Shown piece by piece: positions 36,089 to 50,718 of a stretch of DNA of 64,000 bases. This DNA is from Atherix ibis. Its lineage: Eukaryota; Arthropoda; Insecta; Diptera; Athericidae. Below the pieces are notes generated by a model. That model saw nothing but the letters and a program-made list of their open reading frames with translations, made no database searches and had not been told where the DNA came from. The stretch covers positions 1-64,000 of the forward strand of contig CATQJD010000005.1 of the NCBI GenBank assembly GCA_958298945.1, written 5' to 3'. The translations under genes and the position numbers were made by a program. Every line of letters begins with the position of its first letter. Positions within the stretch are counted from its first letter, which is position 1.

Positions 36089-39000
36089 ATGTTTAAGAGG
36101 AATATGAAGTAGTACACTTAAGATGTAAATGAAGTAGTATATTTAAGAGGAATATGAAGTAGTATATTTAAGAGGAATATGAAGTAGTATGTTTGAGAGA
36201 AATATGAAGTAATATGTTTAAGGGGAATATGCAGTAGTATGTTTAAGAGGAATGTGAAGTAGAATGTTTCAGAGGAATATGAAGTAGTATGTTTAAGAGG
36301 AATATGAAGTAGTATGTTTAAGAGGAATATCAAGCAGTATGTTTAAGTGGAATATGAAGAAGGATATTTAAGAGGAATATGAAGTAGTATGTTTAAGAGG
36401 AATGTGAAGTAGTATGTTTCAGAGGAATATGAGGTAGTATGTTTAAGAGGAATATGAAGTAGTATATTTAAGAGGAATATGAAGTAGTATATTTAAGAGG
36501 AATATGAAGTAGTATTTTTAAGAGGAATATGAAGTAGTATGTTTAAGAGGATAATGAAGTAGTATATTTAAGAGGACTATGAAGTAGTATGTTTAAGAGG
36601 AATATGAAGAAGTATGTTTAAGAGGAATATGAAGTAGTATGTTTAAGAGGAATATGAAGTTGTATGTTTAAGAGAAATATGAAGTAGTATGTTTAAGAGG
36701 AATATGAAGTAGTATGCTTAAGAAGAATATGAAGTAGTATATTTAAGAGGAATATGAAGTAGTATATTTAAGAGGAATATGAAGTAGTATGTTTAAGAGG
36801 AATATGAAGTAGTATGTTTAAGGGGAACACGCAGTAGTATATTTAAGAGGAATATGAAGTAGTATATTTAAGAATAATATGGAGTAGTATATTTAAGAGG
36901 AATATGAAGTAGTATGTTTAAGAGCAATATGAAGTTGTATGTTTAAGAGGAATATGAAGTAGTATATTTAAGGGGAATATGAAGTAGTATATTTAAGAGG
37001 AATATGAAGTAGTATGTTTAAGAGGAATATGAAGTAGTATGCTTCAGAGGAATATGAAGTATTATGCTTAAGAGGGATATGAAGTAGTATGTTTAAGAGG
37101 AATATGAAGTAGTATGTTTAAGAGTAATATGAAGTAGTATATTTATGAGGAATATGAAGTAGTATATTTAAGAGGAATATGAAGTAGTTTGTTTAAGAGG
37201 GATATGAAGTAGTATGTTTAAGAGGAATATGAAGTAGTATATTTAAGAATAATATGGAGTAGTATATTTAAGAGGAATATGAAGTAGTATGTTTAAGAGC
37301 AATATGAAGTAGTATGTTTAAGAGGAATATGAGGTAGTATATTTAAGGGGAATATGAAGTAGTATGTTTAAGAGAAATATGAAGTAGTATGTTTAAGAGG
37401 AATATGAAGTAGTATGTTTAAGAGGAATATGAAGTATTATGCTTAAGAGGGATATGAAGTAGTATGTTTAAGAGGAATATGAAGTAGTATGTTTAAGAGT
37501 AATATGAAGTAATATATTTAAGAGGAATATGAAGTAGTATATTTAAGAGGAATATGAAGTATATGTTTAAGAGGAATATGAAGTAGTATGTTTAAGCGGA
37601 ATATGAAGTAGTATGTTAAAGAGGAATATGAAGTAGTATATTTAAGAGGAATATGAAGTAGTATGTTTTAGAGGAATATGAAGTAGTATATTTAAGAGGA
37701 ATATGAAGTAGTATGTTTAAGAGGAATGTAAAGTAGTATGTTTAAGAGGAATATGAAGTAGTATGTTTAAGAGGAATATGAAGTAGTATGTTTAAGAGGA
37801 ATATGAAGTAGTGCATTTAAGATGAAAATGAAGTAGTATATTTTAGAGGAATATGAAGTAGTATGTTTAAGAGGAATATGAAGTAGTATGTTTAAGAGGA
37901 ATATGAAGTAGTATGTTTAAGAGGAATATGAAGTAGTATGTTTAAGAGGAATATGAAGTAGTATGTTTAAGTGGAATATGAAGTAGTATGTTTAAGAGGA
38001 ATATCAAGTAGTATGTTTAAGTGGAATATGAAGTAGTATATTTAAGATGAGTATGAAGTAGTATGTTTAAGAGGAATGTGAAGTAGTATATTTAAGAGGG
38101 ATATGAAGTAGTATGTTTAAGAGCAATATGAAGTAGTATGTTTAAGAGGAATATTAAGTAGTATATTTAAGGGGAATATGAAGTAGTATATTTAAGAGGA
38201 TTATGAAGTAGTATGTTTAAGAGGAATATGAAGTAGTATGTTAAAGAGGAATATGAAGTAGTGTGCTTAAGAGGAATATGAATTAGTATGTTTAAGAGGA
38301 ATATGAAGTAGTATGTTTAAGAGGAATATGAAGTACGAGTAGTATATTTAAGAGGAATATGAAGTAGTATGTTTAAGAGGAATATGAAGTAGTATGTTTA
38401 AGAGGAATATGAAGTAGTATATTTAAGAGGAATATGAAGTATATGTTTAAGAGGAATATGAAGTAGTATGTTTAAGAGGAATATGAAGTAGTATGTCTAA
38501 GAGGAATATAAAGTAGTATATTTAAGAGGAATATGAAGTAGTATGTTTAAGAGGAAGATGAAGTAGTATATTTAAGAGGAATATGAAGTAGTATCTTTCA
38601 GAGGAATGTAAAGTAGTATGTTTAAGATGAATATGAAGTAGTATGTTTAAGTGGATAATGAAATAGTATGTTTAAGAGGAATATGAAGTAGTACACTTAA
38701 GATGTAAATGAAGTAGTATATTTAAGAGGAATATGAAGTAGTATATTTAAGAGGAATACGAAGTAGTATGTTTGAGAGGAATATGAAGTAATATGTTTAA
38801 GGGGAATATGCAGTAGTATGTTTAAGAGGAATGTGAAGTAGAATGTTTCAGAGGAATATGAAGTAGTATGTTTAAGAGGAATATGAAGTAGTATGTTTAA
38901 GAGGAATATCAAGCAGTATGTTTAAGTGGAATATGAAGAAGGATATTTAAGAGGAATATGAAGTAGTATGTTTAAGAGGAATGTGAAGTAGTATGTTTCA

Positions 39001-39380
39001 GAGGAATATGAGGTAGTATGTTTAAGAGGAATATGAAGTAGTATATTTAAGAGGAATATGAAGTAGTATATTTAAGAGGAATATGAAGTAGTATTTTTAA
39101 GAGGAATATGAAGTAGTATGTTTAAGAGGATAATGAAGTAGTATATTTAAGAGGACTATGAAGTAGTATGTTTAAAAGGAATATGAAGTAGTATGTTTAA
39201 GAGGAATATGAAGTAGTATGTTTAAGAGGAATATGAAGTAGTATGTTTAAGAGGAATATGAAGTAGTATGTTTAATAGGAATATGAAGTAGTATGTTTAA
39301 GAGGAATATGAAGTAGTATGTTTAAGAGGAATATGAAGTTGTATGTTTAAGAGGAATATGAAGTAGTATGTTTAAGAGGA
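36089..39380. repeat. Right part of the split 2,579-bp higher-order repeat and its tandem copy
   Basis: The bases after the insertion (36,089-36,800) match 38,668-39,380 at an offset of 2,579 bp. This includes the long minus-strand open stretch at 36118 and 38697 and the run with AGTATTTTTAAGAGG. The second copy is uninterrupted at the position equivalent to the retrotransposon insertion (38663-38667). Confidence 0.78.
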
Positions 39381-42300
39381 ATATGAAGTAGTATGCTTAA
39401 GAAGAATATGAAGTAGTATATTTAAGAGGAATATGAAGTAGTATATTTAAGAGGAATATGAAGTAGTATGTTTAAGAAGAATATGAAGTAGTATGTTTAA
39501 GGGGAACACGCAGTAGTATATTTAAGAGGAATATGAAGTAGTATATTTAAGAGGAATATGAAGTAGTATGTTTAAGAGGAATAAGAGTAGTATGCTTAAG
39601 AGGAATATGATGTAGTATATTTAAGAGGAATATGAAGTAGTATATTTAAGATGAATATGAAGTAGTATGTTTAAGAGGAATATGAAGTAGTATATTTAAG
39701 ATGAATATGAAGTAGTATGTTTAAGAGAAATATGAAGTAGTATGTTTAAGAGGAATATGAAGTAGTATGTTTAAAAGCAATATGAAGTAGTATATTTAAG
39801 AATAATATGAAGTAGTATATTTAAGAGGTATATGAAGTAGTATGTTTAAGAGCAATATGAAGTAGTATGTTTAAGAGGAATATGAAGTAGTATATTTAAG
39901 GGGAATATGAAGTAGTATATTTAAGAGGAATATGAAGTAGTATGTTTAAGAGGAATATGAAGTAGTATGATTAAGATGAATATGAAGTAGTACGTTTAAG
40001 AGGAATATGAAGTAGTATGTTTAAGAGGAATATGAAGTAGTATGTTTAAGGGGAATATGAAGTAGTATATTTAAGAGGAATATGAAGTAGTATATTTAAG
40101 AGGAATATGAAGTAATATGTTGAAGAGGAATATGATGTAGTATGTTTAAGAGGAATATGAAGTAGTATATTTAAGAGGAATATGAAGTATATGTTTAAGA
40201 GGAATATGAAATAGTATGTTTTAGAGGAATATGAAGTAGTATGTTTAAGAGGAATATGAAGTAGTATATTTAAGTGGAATATGAAGTAGTATGTTTAAGA
40301 GGAATATGAAGTAGTATGTTTAAGAGGAATATGAAGTAGTATGTTTAAGAGAAATATGAAGTAGTATGTTTAAGAGGAATATGAAGTAGTATGTTTAAGT
40401 GGAAATTGAAGTAGTATGTTTAAGAGGAATATGAAGTAGAATGTTTAAGCGGAATATGAAGAAGTATGCATAAGAGGAATATGAAGTAGTATATTTAAGA
40501 GGAATATGAAGTGGTATATTTAAGAGGAATATGAAGTAGTATATTTAAGAGGAATATGAAGTAGTATATTTAGGAGGAATATGAAGTAGTATATTATTTA
40601 ACAGGAATATGAAGTAGTATATTTAAGAGGAATATGAAGTAGTATGTTTTAGAGGATTATGAAGTAGTATGTTTAAGAGGAATACGAAGTAGTATGTTTA
40701 AGAGGAATATGAAGTAATATATTTAAGAGGAATATGAATTAGTATATTTATGAGGAATATGAAGTAGTATATTTAAGAGGAACATGAAGTGGTATGTTTA
40801 AGAGGAATATGAAGTAGTATGTTTAAGAGGAATATGAAGTAGTATGTTTAAGAGGAATGTGAAGTAGTAAGTTTAAGAGGAATATGAAGTAGTATGTTTA
40901 AGTAGAATATGAAGTTGTATGTTTAAGAGGAATATGAAGTAGTATGTTTAAGAATAATATGAAGTAGTATGTTTAAGAGGAATATGAAGTAGTATGTTTA
41001 AGAGGAATATGAAGTAGTACATTTAAGAGGAATATGAAGTAGTATGTTTAAGAGGAATATGAAGAAGTATGTTCAAGAGGTATATGAAGTAGCATGTTTA
41101 AGAGAAATATGAAGTATTATGTTTAAGAGGAATATGAAGCAGTATATTTAAGAGGAATATGAAGTAGTATGCTTTAGAGGAATATGAAGTAGTATGTTTA
41201 AGAGGAATATGAAGAAGTATGTTTAAGAAGAATATGAAGTAGTATATTGAAGAGGAATATGAAGTAGTATGTTTAAGAGGAATATGAAGTAGTATGTTTA
41301 AGAAGAATGTGAAGTAGTATGTTTAAGAGGAATATGAAGTAGTATGTTTAAGAGGAATATGAAGTAGTATGTTTAAGAGGAATATGAAGTAGTATGTTTA
41401 AGAGTAATATGAAGTAGTATGTTTAAGAGGAATATGACGTAGTATGTTTAAGAGGAATATAAAGTAGTATATTTAAGATGAATATGAATTAGTATGTTTA
41501 AGAGGAATATGAAGTAGTATATTTAAGATGAATATGAAGTAGTATGTTTAAGAGGAATATGAAGTAGTATATTTAAGATTAATATGAAGTAGTATGTTTA
41601 AGAGGAATATGAAGTAGTATGTTCAAGAGGAATATGAAGTAGTACATTTAAGAGGAATATGAAGTAGTATGTTTAAGGGGAATATGAAGAAGTATGTTCA
41701 AGAGGTATATGAAGTAGCATGTTTAAGAGAAATATGAAGTATTATGTTTAAGAGGAATATGAAGTAGTATATTTAAGAGGAATATGAAGTAGTATGCTTT
41801 AGAGGAATATGAAGTAGTATGTTTAAGAGGAATATGAAGAAGTATGTTTAAGAAGAATATGAAGTAGTATATTGAAGAGGAATATGAAGTAGTATGTTTA
41901 AGAGGAATATGAAGTAGTATGTTTAAGAAGAATGTGAAGTAGTATGTTTAAGAGGTATATGAAGTAGTATGTTTAAGAGGAATATGAAGTAGTATGTTTA
42001 AGAGGAATATGAAGTAGTATGTTTAAGAGTAATATGAAGTAGTATGTTTAAGAGGAATATGACGTAGTATGTTTAAGAGGAATATAAAATAGTATATTTA
42101 AGATGAATATGAATTAGTATGTTTAAGAGGAATATGAAGTAGTATATTTAAGATGAATATGAAGTAGTATGTTTAAGAGGAATATGAAGTAGTATGTTTA
42201 AGAGGAATATGAAGTAGTATGTTTTAGAGGAATATGAAGTAGTATGTTTAAGAGGAATATGAAGTAGTGTATTTAAGATTAATATGAAGTAGTATGTTTA

Positions 42301-43214
42301 AGAGGAATATGAAGTAGTATGTTTAAGAGGAATATGAAGTAGTATGTTTAAGAGCAATATGAAGTAGTATATTTAAGAATAATATGGAGTAGTATATTTA
42401 AGAGGAATATGAAGTAGTATGTTTAAGAGGAATATGAAGTAGTATATTTAAGATTAATATGAAGTAGTATGTTTAAGAGGAGTATGAAGTAGTATGATTA
42501 AGAGGAATATGAAGTAGTATGTTTAAGAGCAATATGAAGTAGTATATTTAAGAATAATATGGAGTAGTATTTTTAAGAGGAATATGAAGTAGTATGTTTA
42601 AGAGCACTATAAAGTAGTATGTTTAAGAGGAATATGAAGTAATATATTTAAGGGGAATATGAAGTAGTATATTTAAGAGGAATATGAAGTATTATGTTTA
42701 AGAGGAATATGAAGTAGTATGTTTAAGAGGATTATGAAGTATTATGCTTAAGAGGGATATGAAGTAGTATGTTTAAGAGGAATATGAAGTAGTATGTTTA
42801 AGAGTAATATGAAGTAGTATATTTAAGAGGAATATGAAGTAGTATATTTAAGAGGAATATGAAGTAGTTTGTTTAAGAGAGATATGAAGTATTATGCTTA
42901 AGAGGGATATGAAGTAGTATGTTTAAGAGGAATATGAAGTAGTATGTTTAAGAGTAATATGAAGTAGTATATTTAAGAGGAATATGAAGTAGTATGTTTA
43001 AGAGGAATATGAAGTAGTATGTTTAAGAGGAATATGAAGTATTATGCTTAAGAGGGATATGAAGTAGTATGTTTAAGAGGAATATGAAGTAGTATGTTTA
43101 AGAGTAATATGAAGTAGTATATTTAAGAGGAATATGAAGTAGTATATTTAAGAGGAATATGAAGTATATGTTTAGGAGGAATATGAAGTAGTATGTATAA
43201 GAGGAATATGAAGT
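39381..43214. repeat. Satellite segment with a 625-bp tandem duplication
   Basis: About 41,000-41,565 recurs at about 41,625-42,190. The marker GTTCAAGAGGTATATG is at 41071 and 41696, exactly 625 bp apart, which is 25 monomers of 25 bp. Upstream, 39,580-39,800 resembles 45,340-45,560 (TATGCTTAAGAGGAATATGATG). The +3 variant occurs at 40592. No gene is seen. Confidence 0.72.
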
Positions 43215-46200
43215 AGTATGTTTAAGAGGAATATGAAGTAGTATATTTAAGAGGAATATGAAGTAGTATGTTTTAGAGGAATATGAAGTAATATATTTAA
43301 GAGGAATATGAAGTAGTATGTTTAAGAGGAATGTAAAGTAGTATGTTTAAGAGGAATATGAAGTAGTATGTTTAAGAGGAATATGAAGTAGTATGTTTAA
43401 GAGGAATATGAAGTAGTGCATTTAAGATGAAAATGAAGTAGTATATTTTAGAGATATATGAAGTAGTATGTTTAAGAGGAATATGAAGTAGTATGTTTAG
43501 GAGGAATATGAAGTAGTATGTTTAAGAGGAATATGAAGTAGTATGTTTAAGAGAAATATGAAGTAGTATGTTATAGTGGAATATGAAGTTGTATGTTTAA
43601 AAGGAATATCAAGTAGTATGTTTAAGTGGAATATGAAGTAGTATATTTAAGAGGAGTATGAAGTAGTATGTTTAAGAGGAATGTGAAGTAGTATATTTAA
43701 GAGGAATATGAAGTAGTATGTTTAAGCCCAATATGAAATAGTATGTTTAAGAGGAATATTAAGTAGTATATTTAAGGGGAATATGAAGTAGTATATTTAA
43801 GAGGATTATGAAGTAGTATGTTTAAGAGGAATATGAAGTAGTATGTTAAAGAGGAATATGAAGTAGTATGCTTAAGAGGAATATGAATTAGTATGTTTAA
43901 GAGGAATATGAAGTAGTATGTTGTAGAGGAATATGAAGTACGAGTAGTATATTTCAGAGGAATATGAAGTAGTATGTTTAAGAGGAATCTGAAGTAGTAT
44001 GTTTAAGAGGAATATGAAGTAGTATATTTAAGAGGAATATGAAGTATATGTTTAAGAGGAATATGAAGTAGTATGTTTAAGAGGAATATGAAGTAGTATG
44101 TCTAAGAGGAATATAAAGTAGTACATTTAAGAGGAATATGAAGTAGTATGTTTAAAAGGAAGATGAAGTAGTATATTTAAGAGGATTATGAAGTAGTATC
44201 TTTCAGAGGAATGTAAAGTAGTATGTTTAAGATGAATATGAAGTAGTATGTTTAAGTGGAATATGAAAGAGTATGTTTAGGAGGAATATGAAGTAGTACA
44301 CTTAAGATGTAAATGAAGTAGTATATTTAAGAGGAATATGAAGTAGTATATTTAAGAGGAATATGAAGTAGTATGTTTGAGAGGAATATGAAGTAATATG
44401 TTTAAGGGGAATATGCAGTAGTATGTTTAAGAGGAATGTGAAGTAGAATGTTTCAGAGGAATATGAAGTAGTATGTTTAAGAGGAATATGAAGTAGTATG
44501 TTTAAGAGGAATATCAAGCAGTATGTTTAAGTGGAATATTAAGTAGGATATTTAAGAGGAATATGAAGTAATATGTTTAAGAGGAATGTGAAGTAGTATG
44601 TTTCAGAGGAATATGAGGTATTATGTTTAAGAGGAATATGAAGTATTATATTTAAGAGGAATATGAAGTAGTATATTTAAGAGGAATATGAAGTAGTATT
44701 TTTAAGAGGAATATGAAGTAGTTTGTTTAAGAGGATAATGAAGTAGTATATTTAAGAGGACTATGAAGTAGTATGTTTAAGAGGAATGTGAAGTAGTATG
44801 TTTAAGAGGAATATGAAGTAGTATGTTTAAGAGGAATATGAAGTAGTATGTTTAAGAGGAATATGAAGTAGTATGTTTAATAGGAATATAAAGTAGTATG
44901 GTTAAGAGGAATATGAAGTAGTATGCTTAAGAAGAATATGAAGTAGTATATTTAAGAGGAATATGAAGTAGTATATTTAAGAGGAATATGAAGTAGTATA
45001 TTTAAGAGGAATATGAAGTAGTATTTTTAAGAGGAATATGAAGTAGTATGTTTAAGAGGATAATGAAGTAGTATATTTAAGAGGACTATGAAGTAGTATG
45101 TTTAAGAGGATAATGAAGTAGTATATTTAAGAGGACTATGAAGTAGTATGTTTAAGAGGAATGTGAAGTAGTATGTTTAAGAGGAATATGAAGTAGTATG
45201 TTTAAGAGGAATATGAAGTAGTATGTTTAAGAGGAATATGAAGTAGTATGTTTAATAGGAATATGAAGTAATATGTTTAAGAGGAATATGAAGTAGTATG
45301 TTTAAGAGGAATATGAAGTTGTATGTTTAAGAGGAATAAGAAGTAGTATGCTTAAGAGGAATATGATGTAGTATATTTAAGAGGAATATGAAGTAGTATA
45401 TTTAAGATGAATATGAAGTAGTATGTTTAAGAGGAATATGAAGTAGTATATTTAAGATGAATATGAAGTAGTATGTTTAAGAGAAATATGAAGTAGTATG
45501 TTTAAGAGGAATATGAAGTAGTATGTTTAAAAGCAATATGAAGTAGTATATTTAAGAATAATATGAAGTAGTATATTTAAGAGGAATATGAAATAATATG
45601 TTGAAGAGGAATATGATGTAGTATGTTTAAGAGGAATATGAAGTAGTATATTTAAGAGGAATATGAAGTATATGTTTAAGAGGAATATGAAATAGTATGT
45701 TTTAGAGGAATATGAAGTAGTATGTTTAAGAGGAATATGAAGTAGTATATTTAAGTGGAATATGAAGTAGTATGTTTAAGGGGAATATGAAGTAGTATAT
45801 TTAAGAGGAATAAGAAGTAGTATGTTTAAGAGGAATGTGAAGTAGTGTGTTTAAGAGGAATATGAAGTAGTACGTTTAAGAGGAATTTGAAGTATTATGT
45901 TTAAGAGGAATATGAAGTAGTACATTTAAGATGAAAATGAAGTAGTATATTTTAGAGGAATATGAAGTAGTATGTATAAGAGGAATATGAAGTAGTATGT
46001 TTAAGAGGAATATGAAGTAGTATATTTTAGAGGAATATGAAGTAGTATATTTAGGAGGAATATGAAGTAGTATGTTTAAGATGAATATGAAGTAGTATGT
46101 TTAAGAGGAATTTGAAGTAGTATGTTTAAGTGGAATATGAAGTAGTATGTTTAAGAGGAATATGAAGAAATATGCTTAAGAGGAATATTAAGTAGTATAT

Positions 46201-49200
46201 TTAAGAGGAATATGAAGTAGTATATTTAAGAGGAATATGAAGTAGTATGTTTAAGAGGAATATGAAGTAGTATGTTTAAGAGGATTATGAAGTAGTATGT
46301 TTAAGAGGAATATGAAGTAGTATATTTTAGAGGAATATGAAGTAGTATATTTTAGAGGAATATGAAGTAGTATATTTAGGAGGAATATGAAGTAGTATAT
46401 TTAAGAGGAATATGAAGTAGTATGTTTAAGTGGAATATGAAGTAGTATGTTTAAGAGGAATATGAAGTAGTATGTTTAAGAGAAATATGAAGTAATATAT
46501 TTAACAGGAATATGAATTATTATATTTATGAGGAGTACGAAGTAGTATATTTAAGAGGAATATGAAGTGGTATGTTTAAGAGGAATATGAAGTAGTATGT
46601 TTAAGAGGAATATGATGTAGTATGTTTAAGAGGAATATGCAGTAGTATATTTAAGAGGAATATGAAGTTCTATATTTAAGAGGAATATGAAGTAGTATGT
46701 TTAAGAGGAATATGAAGTAGTATGTTTAAGAGTAATATGAAGTAGTATGTTTAAGAGGAATATGAAGTAGTATGTTTTAGTAGAATATGAAGTAGTATGT
46801 TTAAGAGGAATATGAATTAGTATGTTTAAGAGTAATATGAAGTAGTATGTTTAAGAGGAATATGAAGTAATATGTTTAAGAGGAATATGAAGTAGTACAT
46901 TTAAGAGGAATATGAAGTAGTATGTTTAAGAGGAATATGAAGAAGTATTTTTAAGAGGAATATGAAGTAGTATGTTTAAGAGGAATATGAAGTAGTATGT
47001 CTTAGAGGAATATGAAGTAGTATATTTAAGAGGAATATGAAGTAGTATGCTTAAGAGGAATATAAAGTAGTATATTTAAGAGGAATATGAAGTAGTATAT
47101 TGAAGAGGAATATGAAGTAGTATGTTTAAGAGGAATATGAAGTAGTATGTTTAAGAACAATGTGAAGTAGTATGTTTAAGAGGAATATGAAGTAGTATGT
47201 TTAAGAGGAATATGAAGTAGTATGTTTAAGAGGAATATGAAGTAGTATGTTTAAGAGTAATATGAAGTAGTATGTTTAAGAAGAATATGAAGTAGTATGT
47301 TTAGAGGTATATGAAGTAGTATGTTTAAGAGGAATATGAAGTAGTATGTTTAAGAGGAATATGAAGTAGTATATTTTAGAGGAATATGAAGTAGTATATT
47401 GAAGAGGAATATGAAGTAGTATGTTTAAGAGGAATATGAAGTAGTATGTTTAAAAAGAATTTGAAGTAGTTTGTTTAAGAGGAATATGAAGTAGTATGTT
47501 TAAGAGGAATATGAAGTAGTATGTTTAAGAGGAATATGAAGTAGTATATTTAAGAGGAATTTGAAGTAGTATATTTAAGGGGAATATGAAGTAGTATGTT
47601 TAAGAGAAATATGAAGTAGTATGTTTAAGAGGAATATGAAGTAGTATGTTTAAGAGGAATATGCAGTAGTATATTTAAGAGGAATATGAAGTAGAATATT
47701 TAAGAGGAATATGAAGTAGTATGTTTAAGAGGAATATGAAGTAGTATGTTTAAGGGGAATATGAAGTAGTATGTTTAAGAGGAATATGAAGTAGTATGTT
47801 TAAGAGGAATATGACGTAGTATGTTTAAGAGGAATATGAAGTAGTATGTTTAAGAGTAATATGAAGTAGTATGTTTAAGAGAAATATGAAGTAGTATATT
47901 TAAGAGGAATATGAAGTAGTATATTTAAGAGGAATATGATGTAGTATGTTTAAGAGAAATATGAAGGAGTATGTTTAAGAGGAATATGAAGTAGTATGTT
48001 TAAGAGGAATATGATGTAATATGTTTAAGAAGAATATGAAGTAGTATGTTTAAGAGGAATATGAAGTAGTATGTTTAAGAGGAATATGATTAGTATGTTT
48101 AAGAGTAATACGAAGTAGTATGCTTAAAAGGAATATGAAGTAGTATATTTAAACGGAATATGAAGTAGTATATTTAAGAGGAATATGAAGTAGTATATTT
48201 AAGAGGAATATGAAGTATTATGTTTAAGAGAGATATTAAGTAGTATGTTTAAGATGAATATGAAGTAGTATGTTTAAGAGGAATATGAAGTAGTATATTT
48301 AAGAGGAATATGAAGTATTATGTTTAAGAGGAATATGAAGTAGTATGTTTAAGAGGAATATGAAGTAGTATGTTTAAGAGGAATTTGAAATAGTATGTTT
48401 AAGTGGAATATGAAGTAGTATGTTTAAGAGGAATATGAAGTAGTATGTTTAAGAGGAATATGAAGAAGTATGATTAAAAGGAATATTAAGTAGTATATTT
48501 AAGAGGAATATGAAGTAGTATATTTAAGAGGAATATGAAGTAGTATGTTTAAGAGTAATATAAAGTAGTATGTTTAAGAAAATTATGAAGTAATATGTTT
48601 AAGAGGAATATGAAGTAGTATATTTAAGAGGAATATGAAGTAGTATATTTAGGAGGAATATGAAGTAGTATATTTAAGAGGAATATGAAGTAGTATGCTT
48701 AAGAGGAATATGAAGTAATATATTTAAGGGGAATATGAATTAGTATATTGATGAGGAGTATGAAGTAGTATATTTAAGAGGAATATGAAGTGGTATGTTT
48801 AAGAGGAATATGAAGTAGTATGTTTAAGAGGAATATGATGTAGTATGTTTAAGAGGAATATGCAGTAGTATATTTAAGAGGAATATGAAGTACTATATTT
48901 AAGAGGAATATGAAGTAGTATGTTTAAGAGGAATATGAAGTAGTATGTTTAAGAGGAATGTGAAGTAGTATGTTTAAGAGGAATATGAAGTAGGATGTTT
49001 AAGTAGAATATGAAGTAGTATGTTTAAGAGGAATATGAAGTAGTATGTTTAAGAGTAATATGAAGTAGTATGTTTAAGAGGAATATGAAGTAATATGTTT
49101 AAGAGGAATATGAAGTAGTACATTTAAGAGGAATATGAAGTAGTATGTTTAAGAGGAATATGAAGAAGTATGTTTAAGAGGAATATGAAGTAGTATGTTT

Positions 49201-49640
49201 AAGAGGAATATGAAGTAGTATGTTTTAGAGGAATATGAAGTAGTATATTTAAGAGGAATATGAAGTAGTATGCTTAAGAGGAATATGAAGTAGTATATTT
49301 AAGAGGAATATGAAGTAGTATGTTTGAGAGGAATATGAAGTAATATGTTTAAGGGGAATATGCAGTAGTATGTTTAAGAGGAATGTGAAGTAGAATGTTT
49401 CAGAGGAATATGAAGTAGTATGTTTAAGAGGAATATGAAGTAGTATGTTTAAGAGGAATATCAAGCAGTATGTTTAAGTGGAATATGAAGTAGGATATTT
49501 AAGAGGAATATGAAGTAGTATGTTTAAGAGGAATGTGAAGTAGTATGTTTCAGAAGAATATGAGGTAGTATGTTTAAGAGGAATATGGAGTAGTATATTT
49601 AAGAGGAATATGAAGTAGTATATTTAAGAGGAATATGAAG
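43215..49640. repeat. 10,055-bp long-range repeat, first copy (blocks A1 and B1)
   Basis: Matches about 53,270-59,640 at a constant offset of 10,055 bp. Pairs are TTTAAGCCC 43721/53776, the +6 marker 43935/53990, TCTAAGAGG 44101/54156, AAGAACAATGTG 47153/57208 and the minus-strand open stretches 44302/54357 and 49249/59304. Only a few single-base differences were noticed (for example TTATAGTGG near 43571 against TTATAATGG near 53626). Block A is about 44,100-47,040 and block B starts near 47,041. Confidence 0.8.
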
Positions 49641-50480
49641 TAGTATGTTTTAGAGGAATATGAAGTAATATATTTAAGAGGAATATGAAGTAGTATGTTT
49701 AAGAGGAATGTAAAGTAGTATGTTTAAGAGGAATATGAAGTAGTATGTTTAAGAGGAATATGAAGTAGTATGTTTAAGAGGAATATGAAGTAGTGCATTT
49801 AAGATGAAAATGAAGTAGTATATTTTAGAGATATATGAAGTAGTATGTTTAAGAGGAATATGAAGTAGTATGTTTAGGAGGAATATGAAGTAGTATGTTT
49901 AAGAGGAATATGAAGTAGTATGTTTAAGAGAAATATGAAGTAGTATGTTATAATGGAATATGAAGTTGTATGTTTAAAAGGAATATCAAGTAGTATGTTT
50001 AAGTGGAATATGAAGTAGTATATTTAAGAGGAGTATGAAGTAGTATGTTTAAGAGGAATGTGAAGTAGTATATTTAAGAGGAATATGAAGTAGTATGTTT
50101 AAGCCCAATATGAAATAGTATGTTTAAGAGGAATATTAAGTAATATATTTAAGGGGAATATGAAGTAGTATATTTAAGAGGATTATGAAGTAGTATGTTT
50201 AAGAGGAATATGAAGTAGTATGTTAAAGAGGAATATGAAGTAGTATGCTTAAGAGGAATATGAATTAGTATGTTTAAGAGGAATATGAAGTAGTATGTTG
50301 TAGAGGAATATGAAGTACGAGTAGTATATTTAAGAGGAATATGAAGTAGTATGTTTAAGAGGAATATGAAGTAGTATGTTTAAGAGGAATATGAAGTAGT
50401 ATATTTAAGAGGAATATGAAGTATATGTTTAAGAGGAATATGAAGTAGTATGTTTAAGAGGAATATGAAGTAGTATGTTT
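47041..50480. repeat. Block B, copy 1 of a 3,678-bp repeat
   Basis: Matches 50,719-54,158 at a constant offset of 3,678 bp. Pairs are AAGAACAATGTG 47153/50831, TTTCAGAAGAATATG near 49548/53226 and the +6 marker 50312/53990. It ends near 50,480. There copy 1 passes into sequence like 46,800-47,040 while copy 2 passes into block A. Confidence 0.78.
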
Positions 50481-50718
50481 AAGAGGAATATGAAGTAGTA
50501 TATTTAAGAGGAATTTGAAGTAGTATATTTAAGGGGAATATGAAGTAGTATGTTTAAGAGAAATATGAAGTAGTATGTTTAAGAGGAATATGAAGTAGTA
50601 TGTTTAAGAGGAATATGCAGTAGTATATTTAAGAGGAATATGAAGTAGAATATTTAAGAGGAATATGAAGTAGTATGTTTAAGAGGAATATGAAGTAGTA
50701 TGTTTAAGAGGAATAAGA

